Both the position numbers and the translations under genes were made by a program. From contig JALJCS010000022.1 of NCBI GenBank assembly GCA_023055355.1, positions 6,495,001 through 6,559,000 of the forward strand: 64,000 nt of DNA. Direction: 5' to 3'. This stretch comes from Agelaius tricolor (Eukaryota; Chordata; Aves; Passeriformes; Icteridae). Of the stretch, positions 13,786-27,100 are shown piece by piece. Positions within the stretch are counted from its first letter, which is position 1, and the number at the start of each line of letters is the position of its first letter. The notes under the pieces were generated by a model, which worked only from the letters and a program-made list of their open reading frames with translations, ran no database searches and had not been told where the DNA came from.

Positions 13786-15291
13786 TTCTCCTGCTTACCT
13801 AACAAAAAGATCATAAATCACAGCTGGTTTCCAGGTCTTCGTTATTGTCCAAGCAGCACTAACAAAGGCAAACTCAGCACGGACCCAGGGGACCTGGGAA
13901 CACCCAGCCAGTCCCAGAATAGGAGCAGTTTGGGCACTCCCAGCTGGAGCAGGGCTGGCCCCCTCCCGGCACTCTGCTCTCCCAGGCAGCGCTGGAGCAG
14001 TGGGTCAGGGGGTGCATTCCTGTGACAAAAATACTCTGAGAAAAAACACCCAGAGGCACCACCAGGCCCCTGCAGAAGCCACTGGAGCTGCAATGGCCCT
14101 GTTCATCTCCAGGATGGTATCAGGAGCCCTGGGAACAGGGCTGCTTTCTCAGGACATCTCTGCAGAGTGCCTGGCACTGCCTGCAGGGACGATGCTGCGG
14201 TGCCCAGCAACTGTGCTGAGATCCTGCTGCATCAGGAGGAAGGGAGATGGGCAGCAGCACTCATTAAAAAAACCTAAAAACACACCTAAAAAAGGGCTAA
14301 AATCAGCACAAACCCCAACAGCAATCAGCTTGTTGCCATAGGAATAGGTTCAGTGTTATGGCAGCCAGACAAGTGGGTCCTGTAGGCTGATGTCCTTCCG
14401 GTAAACTTGGGAAAATCATCAGCTTTTAATTACAAATCTGGGGGAACATCAGATATTAGTGTTTGTACTGCCACGTTACAGCTTGGCTCTGGTTAAGGCT
14501 TCCCTTGGCTCCCAAGGTGCTGGAAGACAAACATGTATTTTCTTTTAATTTCAAGATAGCTGAAAGCCATGGCCTAAGCAATGATGAGAACTGTATGTGA
14601 TTAGGAATAAATGAATAAAACATTCTTAAACAAACAAACAGAAATCCCCTGGACTCAAATCCCCAACCAGGACCCTGAGAAGCCAGAGAAATGCAGCACT
14701 GGTGGAAACCATTGGGCCAGCAAGCCTGAATCAATCAAACCTGGTGCTCCACAGCAGAGTGGATTCACAGGCAGCACCTGTGAAACAGCCAGCAGGGTAC
14801 AGGGGCTGCATTTGGGGGTCTGGCACAGAAATTTCTGGGTCACAGCACAGTGTGCAGGTTGATTTTGCCCAGTCACAAGGCATGGTGCAGACTGGCTGCT
14901 TTGAGCTCAGGCAGATTCAGGTGACATCCATTGAGGCAGCCCTTGTTAACAGCAGGGATCCTTTGGCCTGAGCAGCACATGCCACAGTCACACTCACAGC
15001 ACGTGAAGGAGCCCTTTCCTTTATTCACCTCCCATTTCCTGCCCATCTGTTCCAGCAGCAAACTCCCTGTTCTCATAGTGTGTGGGGGATAAATGGAGAG
15101 GGAAGGAGCAATCCCTCCCCTCCACTGTCTCTACTTCTCCATCACACAGTATCAGCATCATTTCACCCTGCTCCTTCCAGGAAGGGGGAAGATTTGCAGA
15201 CACAGTCCTTCTGTTGAAAACCAGTTTTTCCACAGAAAGCATGGACAGAATTAACAGCACCCTCAAGCAAGGCTGGACATGCAGTTTGCAC

Positions 15292-15309
15292 AAAAAAAAA
15301 AAAAAAAAA
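15292..15309 (+). repeat. Poly(A) tract, 18 A
   Basis: A homopolymer of 18 adenines. No recognisable retroposed gene body lies to its left, so I treat it as a simple repeat. Confidence 0.8.
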
Positions 15310-17120
15310 TCAATCCAACTGTGCAGGGAGAACTGCCTCCCCTGGGTAAATGGCATCCCCAGGCAACTTTGCTCATTAAGAGGAGATCAGCTGCCACAGC
15401 AGGTGGAGGAAGGAGAGATCCAGCACAATAAAGCAAACCTCCCTGCTCTGATTTTGTTGTTAAGGGGATAGAAGGGAATGTGAGGAGGGTGAAAAACAAC
15501 CACTTAACCCTGAGCACAGAACCAGGCTGGGCTCAGCCCCCCTGTGCCACAGCACAGGCTACTCCACTCCAAAGCGCCCCGAGGAGCAGCCCTGGCGCTC
15601 CCTCTTGCTTACCCTTATGCAATGAGATCAGAGCCACCTTGTGCAGGCTGGAGCCAAGGCAAGAACCAGCCAGAAGGGCCAGAACTGCACCTTGGGTGCT
15701 GCAGGGTGAGTGCAACCAGCCAGCTCAGCTGTGGGCATCACAAATCTTCAAAGCTCTTCCCCTCTGCAAGGCTTTTTCCATGCTTCTGGTTCTGCCCCGA
15801 GCTCATGTGTGAGGTTTTGCAAAGAAAAGGAAGCACATTAGCCCCAGCAGTTTGATGGCTCATTGATGGTTTCCTGGAGCCAGCTCCTGCCATCACCTCA
15901 CAGCCAGAGCCTGCTGATGTGGGTCAGTACCAGAGCCTGAGGACAGGCACAGGGTGTGGGGAACCCACCATGGCTGGCCAAGCTCTTCCCAGTGCTGGCC
16001 TCTCCTCGTGGGCCCTGCAGAGCTGCAGCCCTCCTGAGTTATAAACACACCCAGTGCCAGATGAATCAGCCCTGCTTCCCCCCAGATTTACAGCCAGGAC
16101 ACGGGCAGTGCTGCAGGGGAAGGTGCAGGGAGGGGCTTGCACCATGTGAAAACAATGTCATTGTTTTGCTGGGCACACTCACCCCCTCCAGCAGGAATGC
16201 TCCAGCTGGAGAAGTGAAGCTGAGCACAAACCATCCTTCACAAGGCCCATGCAAGGTGCACAGAGCCACAGCAGACGTGTGGGCCCTGCCTGGCCAGGCC
16301 CTTCAGCAGCTTTCCACCAACACAGTGGAAACTGTGGGTGTCAAAGACACTGACTCAATATACTGCAATTTAAAACAAAACTAATCTAGTCAGTTAAAAA
16401 AAAAGAATCATCCTGAAGATTTACTTTCCCTCTCCTCCTGAAAAAAATCAGATTACCAGGTCCTTGGCTAAGATCTGCTTTGCTGGAGGGGTGGAAACCT
16501 TGACAGTGGTCACACTTAAGGAGTAACAGATGTTCCCTTCCACTAAAGTCCTTCCTTCCTTCCTTCCCAGCTGAACTCCAGGGTGTGCAGGAGACCTGAT
16601 GTGCCAGATACTCTGGTGAGGAGCATCCCAGGGACACTTCCAGACCCACAAAGGCAGGGGGCAGCCAAGGAGGATGGACATGGCAAAGGCTGTGCTTGGC
16701 TGGGCTGGAGCTGACCTGGCCACCAGCTCTGCCCACATCACCAGGGGTGGGAGCTCACCTTCCTTCACAACACAGGAATGGAAAACAGCAGCTTGGGAGG
16801 GCCTGGGAAGGGGCTGACCTGCCAAAAAAGACTTCATGCTGAACCAACCAAATAAATAAATAGAGTGATTTTCCCCCAGCCAAGCAGAACTGCTAACAAA
16901 CCACCTTTCTGTGTGACACATTTAGCAGTGCTTTGAGAAAATCAGGGAGGCAGTAAATCCATTAGCACAGAAAAGCCTCATCTTCCAGCCCTGACAGCAC
17001 ACTGTCAACACTCAAGATTTTCATCTGTAGAATAGCTTTAGAGCCACAAACTCACAGATACCTGGAGTGTTTCAAAAGCAGATTCAGCAGAATGGGATGG
17101 CTGTTGATCCATGCAGCTGT

Positions 17121-17141
17121 GTTCAATGGGAAGCCCAAACT
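17121..17141. repeat. 21-base word shared with 12143-12163, copy B
   Basis: Identical to copy A over 21 bases. It lies about 170 bases left of the CR1 fragment at 17308, but its sequence does not resemble the CR1 parts I know. Confidence 0.6.
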
Positions 17142-17307
17142 GTGTTACAGGAACACAGGCCCTGCTCCCAGGAGCTAAAACTCCCTTGACTGACACAGAT
17201 TTGCCACTAAGCAGAAGCATTGTAGGATGGCTTGTGCCAAATTTGTTTAAAAACTCCTCCTCTGTTACCGAGGGTGCATCAAACACCAGCATGTGTTAGG
17301 ACTGGGC

Positions 17308-17827
17308 TAATGTGTGCTCCCAGGTTAATGCATGCTCCCTGGGGCTGCTGGCCTGCTGCCATCAGGGCACACTGCTGGCTCCTGTTCATCTTGGTGTCCC
17401 CCAAGAGGCTTTTGCAGAGGTGCATTTCAGCTGGCTGGCCCAGCATGTGATCCCTGGGGTTATCCCTCCTCCAGGGCAGGACTTTGTCCTTCTTTCTGGA
17501 ACTTCAGGAGATCTCTGCTGGCTCATTCCATCAGGCTGGTGAGGCCCTTCCTAACAGCAGCACAACCATCAGCCCTGTTCCTGGTGTTATCCACAAAACT
17601 GCCCCTTCAACCAGGCCATTTATGCAGGTGGAGCAGTGACTGGCTTCCAGCTGGATTTTGTGTCTCCATTCACAACCCACTGAGCATGGCAAATCAGGCA
17701 GTTTTTGCCTCACTTCCCCATCCACTTCTTGGGCCTGTACTTCACCAGTCTGCCTAGGAGGATGTTACAAGAGAGTGTTGAAATAAAGTCAATAAACACC
17801 CACTGCTCTCTCTTTGTTTACCAAGCT
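17308..17827 (-). mobile_element. Old CR1 LINE fragment (3' part of the reverse-transcriptase ORF)
   Basis: Several segments match, in order, the reverse complement of avian CR1 as I remember it. GCACACTGCTGGCTCCTGTT is followed by the Pro-Lys-rich stretch near 17395. Next come the TTGGTGTTATCCACAAAACT-like segment near 17581 and the GAGGATGTTACAAGAGAGTG-like segment near 17758, then the CACCCACTGCTCTC segment near 17800. The order and spacing agree with one element on the minus strand. It is heavily diverged, with several indels and no usable frame, so it is a dead copy. The boundaries are approximate. Confidence 0.75.
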
Positions 17828-20800
17828 TGTTGTTAGAGTTTTACACACATCAAGGACTGTGACATGAGAAGGTGCAATAAATAAAGCAAACATTTTCCCA
17901 AGCTGTCTACTCATCACAACCCAGACATAAGTAGTAAGGTGTGTTTGGGGTTATTTAGAGCGAGCAACATTGTGTGTCTGTGGGTTGTTTGTATTTCTGT
18001 TTCAGGATGAAAATACAGAGATAAGAATATCCATATATCATCAGACAGACAGAATCTGGTTCCCTCACCTGTATTTCTAGATGCTGCCTTAAACCAAACA
18101 ACAGATGCAGTAGATAGATACTGTGAAGGCTCATTTTAATCAGCATTCACCTGCATTCAGTTTACAGCAGAAACACTGGCACTGGGTCAAGTTACATCAC
18201 ACCATTCTGGCAGCACTTGAATGCCTCCCACTAATGCATCAGACTTTCTCTCTTGGCCTTCCTTTTCATGGGGTTAGAAGAACATCTTGTTCAGAAGATT
18301 TGTATAGTGTATACAAAAATCATACAAACAGGTTGATGCTTCTTTGTTAAAGCCTTGGGCTCTTGGCCTCTTGCCTGAGCTCCATCCCAAGAGAACAATT
18401 CACTCCACATTAAAGAGGCCTTGATCTGAGTCTCACCGATGGACAGGGCTGCTACAGCCTGACTGATCTATTCCACCCAGAGGAAGGAAGTCAGCTTGGA
18501 GAGCTCTTGCTACACTGACAGCCCCCTCTAAAATCTTTATCCCCCTGTGAGAGCCACACACGAGCAGCTCCTGGTGACAAGCAAGAGCAGCCTTGGACTT
18601 TCTGCCCTGATGTGCACTCAGGACTCACAAAATGGCTCAACACAGCTCCCATGGCCTCCAACCATTCCCCCAGGCAAGGGCCCTTTCCACACACCCTTTC
18701 CACACCTCCCAAAGGCAGGAGTTCAGCTAGAACACAAACCATAATCTTTTTTCTTCTTCAGCCCCAAAATTTAGCCAGTTCTTTACCTATCTGCTAGCCC
18801 ACCCATCCACAGCCCACCCCCTTGGACCATAATATCCCAGTCTGGGCACACTGGGCTGGACAAGACCTTCCCCACAGCTGACTACCCCCACTGCATCCCA
18901 AGCCAGGAAATATCCAGTTTTCCATTCAGAGACAGGCTTTAAGACTGGGGAACACATATTTCTTTTCTATTTACAGCTAACAAAATCTTTGCTTTACAGC
19001 AGTCAAAATACTTCATGTAAACTTTTCTCCTTGTTGTGGGTAGGAAGAGAGCTGGAAAAAAGCAAATCAGAATAGTTTACTCAGGGAAGCACAGAAATTG
19101 CATTTGCTAGCACAAAGTCATTTTGACAGAGATCTTCTGTTTGTCTTTCCTGGTTTAACCCAGACTGACAGATCTAGGGCCTAGTTTCCTTGAAGTCAGT
19201 GAGAAAATTTCATCAATATTCTGATAATTTGTTTCTCAGATGGAAATATCACAGAATATGTGTACAATCAGTCAAAAAGTGTAATTTAAGAAGCAGTTTT
19301 TCAGGTTGAAAATTGTGTTTCAAACACAGACATTAACACCATGAGGGCTTTGGAGGGCTCAGACAGCTCCAGCAACGAGCAGAGCATGAGAGGTCCTGTG
19401 CAAACAGGGACAGTGAATTCCCCAAAATGAGTTTGTTGGCAAAGGCAGCACAATTCCTCCTGATTTATTTCTACAGTGAAAAAGACATTCAACAGCTTTC
19501 CAGCATTGAGACATTTTCACCCCTCAGTCCAAAAAGGGCTTAAAGCTACTTCTGCCCAGTTACTGTACATTTCCACAACAGTGTGGAGCCTTGGCAGGCT
19601 TCTCAACCAGCTGGTCAGCCTCAAATCCACCAAAATGTGAGGAATAAAATATTTTTTCCTCCCAAATTTCTGAGCAGCTGTTTCTCAGGAAAGACTGGCC
19701 ACTTTCAATGAATCTGCAAAGCTGCTGGGTGGGACACAGACAACACCACTTTAACCTTGCTCACAAAGCCAGGGGTGCCTTCACCTCTCTAACGTGATTT
19801 TAGGAGGGATTATTCCTTATCACAGAGGATATTTCTTGAGTTAAAATAAACAGGCCTTCTAGAAATGCAAAAGAAATGTCTAAGGAACTGTTTGCTCTCT
19901 TCATGTCATTGTCCCTTCTGTATCTTTTCAATAAATTCACTTTGGGAAACATCAAGGTTATTTCCATAAACCCATAACCCTTCCCAACAAGGACCCCATA
20001 GAGCTACTGTGATCCCGGTGCTACTCTGTCCTCTTCCTTCTGCCTGCCTTTGGCTATGCTGCATCAGCCCTTCCTTGCACTTACAGTGGATTCCCCCCTG
20101 AGCTGCTGATGAGCCACATCCATTCTCATTCAGGGCAAGATACATGCAGCAACAAAAGGATTTGGTTTTTGTTGTGTTTTGTGGGTGTTTTTCCCCCCAT
20201 CAGGCTGGCCAGATGAATCAGCTCAGAGGGTGGTCTGACAGTCAGAGCCAGCACAGAGCAACCAGAGCAGAGCCTGGCTAGGGCAGAGCAGGTCCTGCAG
20301 CTCCCCTCTCCAGTGTTTGGCAGCTCAAGGTCCCCCACTCTGATGACCCAGTTAGGAACCTCACTGGCTCCAACCTGCCCTTCAGGCTCTCACTGGACTG
20401 GACACTGTCAAGGTCAGACTTTCCCACTACTTTTTATCTCATTACTCTCCCTACCTCTGGCATCTCTTAATTGGAAACCACCCACACACCCAGCTCATGT
20501 GACAGCTCCGTCCACTAACGTTTAACAGCTGACATTTTTCCCTGATCTGTTGGTTCAGAGGCATGTTTTTGTACACAGTAACACTCCAGAATATCAAACC
20601 TAGTTCAGGTGGGGAAAAGTCTCTCATGAAGCCCATTGCTTCCCAGCAGAAGGTCTCTGCTAGTTAATATTGTTCCTGATGCTGATCACTCAAACACACC
20701 TCCAGTGAGTCCCAGTGCAGTGTCCTGAGCCCTGCCAGGGTCCCAGGTAGCCAGAGCATGCACTTCTCACTAAATCCTCACAGGCTCTGTCCTCCCATTA

Positions 20801-21451
20801 TCCTCACTACCAAGCCAGACAAGAAAGCCACTGAAACCCAACCAACCATAAAGAATCCCCACAAAACCACCACACTCAGAACCTCCCCCAGGCTTCCTCC
20901 TGGCTCTCAAACCAGCAGCAGGGATGCTTGGCTGGACTCTCAGCACCAGCAAAGTGCCTGACAGCCCATGGCCACAGAAGAACAGCTCCTGCTGAAGCCA
21001 GGCACCTTTTCCAGGAGGGAGGCTCTGTGGCAGGGTGCACTCCTGTGCTGCCAAGCCCCTCACACTGCCCAGAGCACACCCAGGAGGATGCACTGCTGCC
21101 CCTCCTTCCCCAGGCCAGTGGCACCAACCAGAGCACGCTCCTGCCAAGGAGCAGGTTCTGCTGCTCCCTGCACAGCTGCCAGGCTAATGATGGCTTATTT
21201 TCAGGGACAAGCTCCAAGCCCAGCTGCTGCTGCTGCTGCCAAGCCCTGTCACAACAGAACATCAAGCACAGGACCCTGCCAGGTGCTTTGGCTGCCTGCC
21301 CTCCTCCAGGAGCTGCTCTTCTGCTCTGCATCCCTTCCCACCACATGCTGTGTCTCACAGGACCACAGGCATGACACAGGAGGGTCAGGAGGGTCTTTGG
21401 GCACTTTTGCAATGTTATTGGTGTCCAACCCTTCTGGAGTCCCCTGCCCTG
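17828..21451. other. Non-coding stretch, nothing identified
   Basis: Inferred AFAP1L2 intron. I see no coding exon, RNA gene or recognisable mobile element. A (CTG)n-like run at about 21227-21241 is the only simple repeat of note. The 210-codon minus-strand frame ending at 20876 has no domain. Confidence 0.5.
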
Positions 21452-21835
21452 TGTGACAGTGTTCTCAGGGGTCATAGGATGAGGGAAGAGATGAGGATTT
21501 GACTCCATGTTTCAGAAGGCTTGATTTATTATTTTATGATATATATTATATTAAAACTATACTAAGAGAATAGAAGAAAGGATTTCATCAGAAGGCTGGC
21601 TAAGAATAGAAAAAGAAAGAATGATAACAAAGGCTTGTGTCTCAGACAGAGTCCGAGCCAGCTGACTGTGATTGGCCATTAATTAGAAACAACCACACGA
21701 GACCAATCCCAGATGCACCTGTTGCATTCCACAGCCGCAGATAATCATTGGTTACATTTTGTTCCTGAGGCCTCTCAGCTTCTCAGGAGAAAAAAATCCT
21801 AAGGAAAGGATTTTTCAGAAAATGTGTCTGTGACA
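21452..21835 (-). mobile_element. Solo LTR of a songbird endogenous retrovirus (copy 1)
   Basis: A 384-base element begins TGTGACAGTG and ends GTCTGTGACA, giving TG...CA termini. It is flanked by a perfect 6-base target-site duplication, GCCCTG at 21446-21451 and 21836-21841. The polyadenylation hexamer reads AATAAA on the minus strand (21525-21530), so the LTR is in reverse orientation. It is the same family as 49208-49590. A 6-base duplication is typical of class II (ERVK/alpha/beta-like) integration. No internal retroviral sequence adjoins either end, so this is a solo LTR left by recombination. I recognise the sequence type from passerine genomes but cannot give a certain family name. Confidence 0.9.
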
Positions 21836-21841
21836 GCCCTG

Positions 21842-24110
21842 GGCACAAGGGACACCCCTCTCTCCCCCTGCCAGTCCAGCTGGAGGTTTGGGCCCCTACC
21901 TGGGCAGGGCCTTTCCAAGGCTGTCAGGCCACTGTGGCCCAGCCTGGAGGGACACACAGCTAACCTGCAGTGCAAAAGGTTCCTACAGATGCATAAAAAA
22001 AAAGAGGGAAGTTTCACCCTGACAAGCAGTATGAGGTACATGTGCATCCCAGGCTCTCACTGTTTGCCACCTCATACAGATCTTCTATCTTCATACCCTA
22101 AATGGGTTTCAGGTTATTGGAAAGCTTATTTACTTCTGCTGGGCTTGGATCAGGCCCCTCCTAGGTAAAAAACCCAACAGCTAATGGGCATGCCACATAC
22201 ATGGAGCTTCCACTCCTATTAGCAGGCTTCACTGGGACAACACAATTTTCCACCCATGCATTAAGCCAGTCCAATACTGACATCAGCTCATTTCCATTGA
22301 TCCTGATTACATAATAGTGACTTAATTCTCCACAGAATTGAATTTTCCATATGTTTGGATCTTTTGCAGTTGCTACATGACTTCCTTGTTCCCTGCTGAA
22401 TTTATAATTTATTATCTCTTTGTCCTATGCTTAAAAAGTATGGCCTTTGCTGCAAGCAGAAAGTTCTACAGATTTTTTGGGGTTTTTTTGTTTCCTGATA
22501 TGTTTATCACATCAATTTCCTTCCATCTAAGAGACCTCCATGCAGTATGGACATCCCTAGAGCTCAAAGGATTGCCCCCAATTATGAAGTTCCATTCTGT
22601 TACAACATACATTAAGAGCAGCTAATACCCATCATGGCACCCAAGTCCTTAGGTACATTTACTGTTATTTATAATTCATAAACATTGATTTTATGAGATC
22701 TAAGTGTTGTCCAAAAACCCCAGGTGATTGTAAAGGTTACAGTTTTATGGCTGCAGATGAAAATTCTCACTGCATGTGTCCCACCCAACAGGGAGGAATC
22801 TGTAAAACTATCCACTCAGAAAACACCCAGTAACACCTCTGGCTCAGCTCATTTCCTGGAGGACTGGAGCCCACATTTCCAGTCTCTCTGAGAACATACA
22901 CATTTCCAGTGCTACTCACAAGAAAACATTTTTCCTTTAACATTCATGCAATGCCACTGGGTAAAGCCATTAATTTTCACAATCTTCTTTTACAGCAAAG
23001 GCAGCTCTATGCACTCAGGACAGAAGTAAACTGGAACAAGGGAACATCAAAAAGACATTTTAAACTATTCTATTGGAAAGGCTTGAATTCAGGGAAAAGA
23101 TATAATCTAAAGGAAGGATCCCTGGGTTGAAAAAGCCTTTTCTGTGGCAGGAGAGCCACTGCCCACAGTAAGGCTTTTAAAATATAAAATTAACCATCTG
23201 CTCCTTCATAGAAAGGAACTCCTTCTGCCTCTGCAGGCCTTTGAAAATGGGTGTTAGTTCCTGGAAATGTATCAGCAACACAAATCATCATAATGGTATG
23301 TGCAAAGGGAAGCTGGAGAGGAAGAGAAGGATGTGATGACATCTGGGAGCTCTCAGCCCTCTCCAGTGCAGGATGGGCAGCAGGTGCCACCTCCCTCCCA
23401 CACAGCCCAGCATGAGAGCACCTGTGGCCCTGCTCCCTTCTCCTCGAGGAAGGAGCACAGTCCTTCTGTTCCACACCTGCCAGAGGTCATTCCCAGCTGC
23501 TCACCCTGCCAGAGGCTGCTGGGGCTGCCCAGGAGCTGCAGGGAGCAGAGAGCCCTCCTGTCCTTGGTGCCTGCCTGAGCTCAGCCAGCGCCTGGCCAGA
23601 CCTTGCTGCCCTCCAGCCACGCTCTCAACACTTTCTGCCTTCAAGCCTTGAGCCCTCTCCAAGCACAGCCTCTGCTCTCACTCTCACAGCAAATTGACAA
23701 GCTGCACTCTGACATTGCAGGGGGACAGCCACAGCCTGCTGAGGGCAGGTGGCTCTGACCCAGAGCCAGGACAGCTCTGATTTGGGGACAGCAGGGAACG
23801 TGGGTAGCTGCATCCTCAGCATACCTCCTGATACAGACACTCTGTCTCCAGCTCTCACACCACAGCACTGGCTGCTCTCTGGCATCAGTGAAAATGGCTT
23901 TTTGTTTGCCTTGCCAAGCAAGGAAATTATCTGATTCTCCCATTATATACATCCAATCTGAGTAATCTGATGCCCTTACACATCACACCCATAAGGGTAA
24001 CAGGACCTTCCAGACCATGGAATAATCCTTAGAAGTACTGAAGCAAGTGACCTCACTGGGAATATTTTGCATTCAAATGGGGAGACCATCAGAAGATGCA
24101 CACTCTCCAG
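21842..24110. other. Non-coding stretch, nothing identified
   Basis: Inferred AFAP1L2 intron. No exon-like coding segment with splice sites, no RNA gene and no repeat family was recognised. Confidence 0.5.
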
Positions 24111-24114
24111 ACCA

Positions 24115-24160
24115 TGGGATGAACTAGATGACCTAAAGGATCTTTTCTCTCTCTAGGAGG
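24115..24160 (+). mobile_element. Possible CR1 3'-end remnant
   Basis: The run ATGAACTAGATGACCTAAAG followed by GATCTTTTC resembles the sense-strand CR1 3' end (a 'ggactagatgatcttaaaggtc'-like motif). Only about 35 bases match and the flanks do not, so chance similarity remains possible. Confidence 0.35.
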
Positions 24161-27100
24161 AGATATGTCACCTCCAAACCTGCACAGCTTGGGCCACCTA
24201 ATCAGACTCCTATTTTGTAACAAATTCTGTGACCAGGGCTACAAGACAGGCCAGGTGAGTCCTGCTCCCAGGCATCACTGAAGCACCTGCACATCTGCAG
24301 CATCCCAAGTGAGCCCACTTGACAGAGCTCTGCTACCCAACAGACTGGCTCCCTGCCCCAGCACCCTGCTCCCATCACTGCCCAGGCTGTCAAGTCAAGC
24401 CAGCAGAATAAGAACCTTGTGAAAATCAAGAGCTGCCTGCTGGTGAGAAGGGGAACTAACGCCAGAGATGGTGCAGGTGAGGAGGTGGGATTGCGAGTCT
24501 GAGGAGAAATAAACTTCTCAGCCTCAGCAGAAACAAACTCTTAGCAGCAGGATACTTCACAAGGCAACTGTGCCAAAGAAGCCCCCATCGCCTCCTGCAT
24601 GCAGCCACCAAGAAGAACCAGGACACATTCTTCAGGCACAGACCCCTTTGTTAGCTTACACAGGACAGCGGCGCAGAGCAAAATGACGAATCAGGGGCTG
24701 GATGCAGAATAAAGCTGCAGAAATAATGAGCACCAGGGACACTTTGCTTCCCCACTGGGGACTGCCAGCAGCCCGTGGTGTGGAGCCAGATGTGTTTCAC
24801 CACATCCCCAGGACACTGGCCACGCCGCAGGGCCCTCGCTCCACGCGGGTGTGCAGCAGAGACCCAGGCGTGCTGCAGCTGTGTTTGTTTGGCCAGCTGC
24901 AGTGCCACAGAACACAGCTGCATTGATCAGGGCTGTCACCTGGCTCGGGATGAAAGCAGCTCAGTAGCAGGGATCTGGCCATCCCTGCTCTGTGCAAGAG
25001 GAGCCAGCCCAGTGACCGAGCGGGGTCTGAGCGCGGCCGCCTCCCGAGCCAGAGCTCTGTCAGAGGTGACACAGGGGATGAGGCACCGGGGCAGGGTGAA
25101 GGGCAGGCAGCAGAGATGGAGTATGGAGCCTGACTTGAGGCCAGGAGATCCCAGTTTTCATCCTGGCCCCACCTCTGGCTTGAGCTGCACTGCAGGAAGT
25201 CTTTCCCCTTCCTGCTTTGTCCACACTGCTCATTATTCCTATCGCAATTGGAATGATCTTACCCCACCCCCAGTCCTTTCTGACTTGAGGAAAACTCTTG
25301 GCAACCAATATCAGAAACGGGTTTTTTCTCTCTTCAGAAAAGCCTCCACACTTCATTTCAGATGTTTATGGTTTTCATTTTCACATAATATATGCTATGA
25401 CTGATGTGTCAAAGCCATCATAGCCTAAATCTCCAGGTTTCATTTCTAAATGCACTATAAAGAATTGCTCCCTGCTACTGACTGAGTCATCTTCTCTAGA
25501 TCAAAGCCTGTCCTGCTCAAACTGAAACAAAACAGTTTGGTATTCGACTCTTTCATCTAGAAGCCAGTTCTGTCTGTGCTAAGCAGCACCTCCCTTTCCA
25601 TATTCAAAATAGAACATTTTCCTTCCTTCTGTCAGTATGATGGCAGAGCAGGCCTGCACATTTGTGAATAACCAACAAAAAAACAACTGTATGAATGAGG
25701 AATGGCAATCATGCCATCAATGGGTGAAAGAAAATTTGAAATTCCATCCCAGAATCCGGGATAAGCAAGCATTCCCAGCAGCACTATTCCATCAGAAGCT
25801 GGAAAGGCTTCAGCCTAGAGGATCAGGGAAGGTGACAATGTCCTTGCTGAAGTGTCCACAGATGATTTGGCTGCATTTTCACAGAGTATGTCTCCAGTGT
25901 GGCAGAATCTCCTCATCTTTCATGGTCCAAATAACTAACACAGTCCAGACACTGGTCTGGAGCAAGGGTCAGCCACGTCAGTGCCTTTAGCACCTGGAAT
26001 TCTGAGCATGTCTGCCTGGCTAAGGACTTGTCAGCTCTTCATCCCTCCTCTATAACAAATCAGCTTTAATTATGCTAAATTCAAAGGCATCTTTATGAAT
26101 TGCACCAGAGATACAGTTAGGTAATGGATCAGTAAAAATTGGCAAAACTTGCAGTCAATCCAGTGTAAATCTTAGACCCAGTCTGATCTTTGTGGTCAGC
26201 CCACTGACTATGCTGGAATGACACCAGGAATTAATTTGGCCCTTTCCACCTCATCTAAATGTGGGCCAACAGACATGCATGTTTATCAGGAAAAACAAGA
26301 ACATATGCTGGAAACAGAGCATTTCCAAAAAAAACCTCAATCCAGCATGGGAACAAAAGCCAACTGCAAAGATTTTGTAGCTAACCAGAATGTCAGAGTG
26401 AGATTGTCTGATCAGGGTTAAATGTTAGAAGAATACCTTAAAGAAAGCCCTGGAGCATCATCCAGACCTACACATTTTTAATGGAGACACCGAGCAGCCA
26501 AAAGTGTAAGAACGTGTGACCTGGAAGGGGTACCCAACAGTCCATGGCTCTTATCCTGGTTTTGGGACAATGCCAGTTCCAAAGGGACAGCCAACAGCCT
26601 ATGTTAACCACGAGGATGGTCCATTTTATCCCCTGCACAGCACTAATAGGACACCCTATTTATGTTCTTCAGTCCCTCTCACACAACGTACTTAACGCCC
26701 ATCTGTGCTCCTGTCAGTCCCCATGGCTTCAGCATTCCTGTCAGAGCTGTAACTTACCATCACAAGAAAAAAAGACTGACCATAGCTGAAATGGTATCAG
26801 CAGCAAATGAAAAACAAAACAAAACAAAACAAAAACCAGCATATAAGCTTAGGGGATTCCATTATTTAGGCCAAAGAATTGAAGGAAGGCTGACGTAGCC
26901 AATCCAAAGAAACACCAACGTGAAATCCTGTGCTGTTCCACACAGATTTCCAGCCAGAGCCAAACCTTGCCTCTGGGTGCTGCCCCTGCAATTCAGGCCA
27001 TGCTCTGGCTGTGGATTCAGTAGGGATCAAATGGATGAACCTGCCCTCTCCCTTCCTACAGCACTCCAGGTTTTTCAGCCTCAGCATGGCCCAGAGCTTG

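Noticed and set aside
20876..21508. 210-codon minus-strand open frame
   Set aside because: It runs into the solo LTR and contains CTG-derived Gln runs; no homology recognised.
24775..25404. 209-codon plus-strand open frame
   Set aside because: No recognisable domain, and the sequence looks like ordinary intron.
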